A DNA stretch of 64,000 bases, taken from assembly GCA_013215165.1 (NCBI GenBank), contig JABSRG010000012.1, positions 1 to 64,000 on the forward strand. Direction: 5' to 3'. The stretch is from Opitutales bacterium (GTDB lineage Bacteria; Verrucomicrobiota; Verrucomicrobiia; Opitutales; JABSRG01). The position numbers and the translations under genes were made by a program. This document shows positions 61,098-64,000 of the stretch, piece by piece. The notes below the pieces were generated by a model, which was not told the origin of the DNA, ran no database searches, and saw nothing but the letters and a program-made list of their open reading frames with translations. Position 1 is the first letter of the stretch; each line of letters begins with the position of its first letter.

Positions 61098-63070
61098 GGT
61101 AACGGCGATTCGGATTCACCCTCGGCGCGACTACGCTCTGCTTCGTCCGGTGGAGGGGGTGGGGCGAGAATGTTGGAGATAGCCGATATCCGCATCCGTT
61201 TGTCTTGGAAGTGGATGGATGTTGGATCCTGCTTTGCGACTTCGTTAAGGAGTTCAGCCGCTTCGATAAATCTATTTTCGGTGACCCATTGGTCTGCGAG
61301 GGCTTCAGCTTGAAGCACCGCTTCAGTCGGAGATTTGAGAGCTTGTATCATCTCTTCAAGAGCAGCCTCGATCCGGGGAATCATCGTTTCATGGCGTTCA
61401 AATTCCTTCCAAGGCGGGCCTTGTTGCTCAATCCAGCTCGTCAGCTTGTCGAGGTTTGAGCTGACATCTTCCGCTTCTGGATCGAGTTCAGCAGCATTCA
61501 GCCAGTTGGTTTGGGCCTCATTGAGTAGGGAAAAGCGAGCCCGGGGCTGGGGGGCCTGGTCGGATACGTTTTCGTTTAACGCGCGCACGGCACGCAAGAT
61601 TTGTTCGCAGCGTGTCCAAGCGTCGCGTCGTGCAGGAATGTTGGTCAATGCTTGCTCCCCGGCTTCAAGCGCTTGAGCTGCGGTTTCGAAGAGCGAGCGA
61701 ATTTGCTCGTTTATTTGAAGGAGATCGAACGTGCTGACATCGACTTTCAATGCCTGTAGAGTCTGACTCAGACCAAGACTATAGAAAGCATCAGCCTGGA
61801 GTACGATATCGCCGGTTCGCAGAGCATTTTTGAAACCTTCGGCCGCTTTGATAAAGTCGTCATTGCGGAAGGCAGCGACTCCCAGGTTGTAAGCGAGGAG
61901 AACATTTTCGGGTTCTTCTTCTGCAGCCAGTGACAGGGTGATCTGGGCGGCAGGAATGTCCCCATCTTGAAGCTGTTGGGTCCCTGTGTATGCCGAAGCC
62001 TCCGTGTATTGCGGTAAGGCGAATGAGCTGAGTGTAAGGATGGCGGCGGCCTTCATGCTCTGGCCGAGCGTGCGCGACCGTCGATTGTTGATGAAGAATG
62101 AAAGCGTCAGACAGATGAGGCCAGGGATGGCAAACCAGGTGAACCGCTCATGGGAGATTTCCCGCTCAGTCGAGTCGCGTAACTCATCTGGGATCTCAGA
62201 AAGACGCTCATTATATAGACGTTCCAAACCGGTTCCTGCGACACCCAGCGGCACGTAGAGCCCTCCTGCTGCCTCGGCAATGTGTCGCAGCGTATCATCG
62301 TCGAGGCGCGTGATGACTTGGGTGCCGTCATCGTTTGTGAGATAATTAATGTTGCCGAAGCGGTCGCGGACTTGGATGCGTGACCCGTTGCGACTGCCAA
62401 CCCCGACTGTGTAGATAGTCATACCTTTCTCGGCGGCTTCACGTGCTGCCTCGATGCCGCTCGCTTCTAAATCTTCTCCATCGGTGAGTAACACCAGAAT
62501 CTTCATGTTTTGATTCTCGGGAAAGGCGGCATCCGCCTCCTTGATCGCGGCAGCGATGTTTGTCCCGCGGTAGGGTATAATGTCGGCCTCTACAGCATCG
62601 AGAGCCAGGCGGAAGGCATTGGTATCGAAGGTCAATGGACACTGTAGAAAGGCTTCTCCGGTAAAGGCGATTAGACCGACACGGTCCCCACGAATCTGGG
62701 GGAGTAGGGCTTCGATTGCCATCTTAGACCGCTGCATCCGCGATGGGGGGATGTCCTCGGCAAGCATACTCTTCGATGCATCGAGGGCGAAGAGGATGTC
62801 GATGCCTGCCGCGTTGAGTTCGATAGTTTCGTTGCCCCATTGAGGACGTGCCGCAGCGAATCCGAGGAAAACGATGGAAAGCAGCAATAAAACGTTGCGT
62901 GACCACGTGATGCGCCGGCTTTCATGCTGCAACAGTCGATTCGCCAAACGCTTGGAGATAAAACGGCCAACACGGCGACGGATACGTCCCTGGCTGCTTT
63001 GCATGAAGAAATAGATCGCCACGGCGGCGACCAGCGCAATCAAGAAGGCTGCTGGATAAACGAGGCTCAT
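61094..63070 (-). CDS. batB: BatB-like VWA protein fused to a TPR domain
   Basis: 658 residues. Two N-terminal membrane helices (about 3-23 and 57-75) and a VWA domain from about 85 with intact MIDAS 'DILFALDASKSMLAEDI' (D-x-S-x-S), 'YRGTNIAAAIKEADAAF' and 'LVLLTDGEDLEASG'. A third helix lies near 320. The remainder (about 355-658) is helical TPR-like, so this gene combines what is often batB plus batC-like repeats. Overlaps batA and batC by 4 bases each. Confidence 0.9.
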   Translation of the reverse strand: MSLVYPAAFLIALVAAVAIYFFMQSSQGRIRRRVGRFISKRLANRLLQHESRRITWSRNVLLLLSIVFLGFAAARPQWGNETIELNAAGIDILFALDASKSMLAEDIPPSRMQRSKMAIEALLPQIRGDRVGLIAFTGEAFLQCPLTFDTNAFRLALDAVEADIIPYRGTNIAAAIKEADAAFPENQNMKILVLLTDGEDLEASGIEAAREAAEKGMTIYTVGVGSRNGSRIQVRDRFGNINYLTNDDGTQVITRLDDDTLRHIAEAAGGLYVPLGVAGTGLERLYNERLSEIPDELRDSTEREISHERFTWFAIPGLICLTLSFFINNRRSRTLGQSMKAAAILTLSSFALPQYTEASAYTGTQQLQDGDIPAAQITLSLAAEEEPENVLLAYNLGVAAFRNDDFIKAAEGFKNALRTGDIVLQADAFYSLGLSQTLQALKVDVSTFDLLQINEQIRSLFETAAQALEAGEQALTNIPARRDAWTRCEQILRAVRALNENVSDQAPQPRARFSLLNEAQTNWLNAAELDPEAEDVSSNLDKLTSWIEQQGPPWKEFERHETMIPRIEAALEEMIQALKSPTEAVLQAEALADQWVTENRFIEAAELLNEVAKQDPTSIHFQDKRMRISAISNILAPPPPPDEAERSRAEGESESPLP

Positions 63071-64000
63071 GGGATGCGGCGCATGCGGGTGTTGCGGAGT
63101 AATTCTCCAAAGCAGAGCAGGCCCAGAGCCGACCAGAGCGGCCAGGCGAACAACTCATTGTGCGTCGAGACGCTGTTGACTGTCACCTCGGTCTTTTCCA
63201 GCTCATCGATTTCTTCGTAGATGCGCTCAAGGCCTTCCGTATCCGTAGCTCGGTAGAAGCGTCCCCCTGTCGTCTCAGCAATCGCTTTCAACGTGCTTTC
63301 ATCTACAGGGATATTGCTGCGGCCTCCCGGAATAGGTCTGCCGTTACGATCTCGAAAGATGCGGCCATTGCGATCGACGCGGGGGAAGGGAACGACGTCT
63401 TGGGAGCCGGCTGCAATGGTGTAGACCTTTACCCCATGCGCCGCCGCGGCCTCAGCTGCGGAGCTGGGCGAAATGAGACCTCGATTGTTTTCTCCGTCAG
63501 AGAGTAGGATGACGACCTTGCTCTGAGCTTCCAGCTCGCGGAGTCGGTTGACGGAGGTGCCCAGAGCATCACCCACGGCTGTGCCACCTGGTGAGATTAA
63601 GCCCACTTCGAGTCGGGCGAAATTTGTCTTCAGCCAATCGTGCTGAAGCGTGAGTGGGCTCACGAGGAATGGGGCTTCGGCGAACGCAACGATGCCGATG
63701 CGGTCGAACTCGCGCTCCTCAATAAAACCAGCAACGACCGTCTTTACGGCTTCCAAGCGCGTGTCACGCTGCCCTTCGATAAAGAAATCCATAGCCCGCA
63801 TCGAGCCGGACACATCGATCGCGAGCATGATGTCGACGCCGTTAGACTGGACGTTTTCTTCGGTTTCCGTGAGGCGAGGCCGAGCCAGAGCAATAACGAC
63901 GAGTGCCCAGGGGATGACCAAAAACAAGAGGATCGGTAAGCCGGACGCCGCTTTCACGGGGCGCGGGCCTTTGCGCAGAAGCTTGAGGCTACTGAATTTC
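63067..64000 (-). CDS. batA: BatA-like VWA protein (5' end beyond window)
   Basis: The frame is open past 63957 to the window edge (...FSSLKLLRKGPRPVKAASGL), so the start lies outside; at least 311 residues are present. VWA with intact MIDAS 'DIMLAIDVSGSMRAMDF', 'SPGGTAVGDALGTSVNRL' (Thr) and 'VVILLSDGENNRG' (Asp), flanked by membrane helices ('LPILLFLVIPWALVVIALA' and near the C-terminus 'LFAWPLWSALGLLCFGEL'). BatA is the usual first VWA of the aerotolerance operon; a MoxR ATPase and a DUF58 gene would be expected just upstream. Confidence 0.9.
   Translation of the reverse strand, partial: KFSSLKLLRKGPRPVKAASGLPILLFLVIPWALVVIALARPRLTETEENVQSNGVDIMLAIDVSGSMRAMDFFIEGQRDTRLEAVKTVVAGFIEEREFDRIGIVAFAEAPFLVSPLTLQHDWLKTNFARLEVGLISPGGTAVGDALGTSVNRLRELEAQSKVVILLSDGENNRGLISPSSAAEAAAAHGVKVYTIAAGSQDVVPFPRVDRNGRIFRDRNGRPIPGGRSNIPVDESTLKAIAETTGGRFYRATDTEGLERIYEEIDELEKTEVTVNSVSTHNELFAWPLWSALGLLCFGELLRNTRMRRIP

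Overview
The window looks like a chromosomal stretch of a Verrucomicrobiota bacterium, probably an opitute of the Puniceicoccales type. This rests on gene content: a PEP-CTERM exported protein, LacI and AraC regulators each next to a formylglycine-type sulfatase, large TPR proteins beside ExbB/ExbD, an aerotolerance (bat) operon, and a eukaryote/archaea-style prolyl-tRNA synthetase. The lineage call is inference from families; no marker such as 16S rRNA is present.

Layout. 0-5.7 kb: a truncated S23 four-helix-bundle gene with a hexamer array, three unknown genes, a REP-associated-type Y1 transposase with a 29-bp inverted repeat in front of it, a DUF1573/rhodanese/MauE redox cassette, and a transposase remnant. 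5.8-13.7 kb: tRNA-Leu, then one run of two TPR proteins, ExbB, two ExbD, a VOC protein and a membrane-anchored VWA-like protein, which may form an envelope energy-transduction machine with the VWA-like protein in TonB's place. 13.9-22 kb: a GluR0-like ligand-gated K+ channel, an RNA methyltransferase, YceI, an ECF sigma/anti-sigma pair, queA, a PP2C phosphatase, a HIT protein, nrdR and pabA/trpG. 22-39.8 kb: PEP-CTERM protein and LacI, a trypsin-like protease, ArsR and histone-deacetylase-like protein, sulfatase and LacI, lysC, proS, guanine deaminase, folC, accD, AraC and sulfatase, GNAT, DUF2071.

40.9-57.7 kb is an integrated mobilizable element of about 16.7 kb inserted in a tRNA-Met(CAU) gene. 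A 51-bp perfect direct repeat (attL 40948-40998, attR 57622-57672) marks its ends. It carries an integrase beside attL, an excisionase-like HTH gene beside attR, four copies of a 10-bp motif at the two ends that look like integrase arm sites, a MOBP relaxase, a MobC-like gene broken by an early stop codon, and a candidate oriT. It also has a PIN/Phd toxin-antitoxin pair, a catalytic-domain-only tyrosine recombinase, a large serine recombinase and several small genes typical of alphaproteobacterial elements. This suggests transfer between phyla. Just outside attL, 39.9-40.8 kb holds a frameshifted VapBC-like pair and a repeat shared with the element, probably a relic of an earlier related insertion.

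Two parts of the element are the best candidates for something undescribed. First, the catalytic-only recombinase gene is bracketed by two dyad sites sharing 16 identical bases in inverted orientation (45148-45173 and 45799-45825); this is either a DNA-inversion switch or a pair of operators for the adjacent XRE regulator. Second, an AT-rich five-gene operon (50394-55309) joins an unknown two-TM membrane protein, a solute-binding protein, a class I methyltransferase and an ABC permease/ATPase.

From 57.8 kb to the right edge lies the bat operon (batA-batB-batC-batD-batE, minus strand), with batA running off the window.
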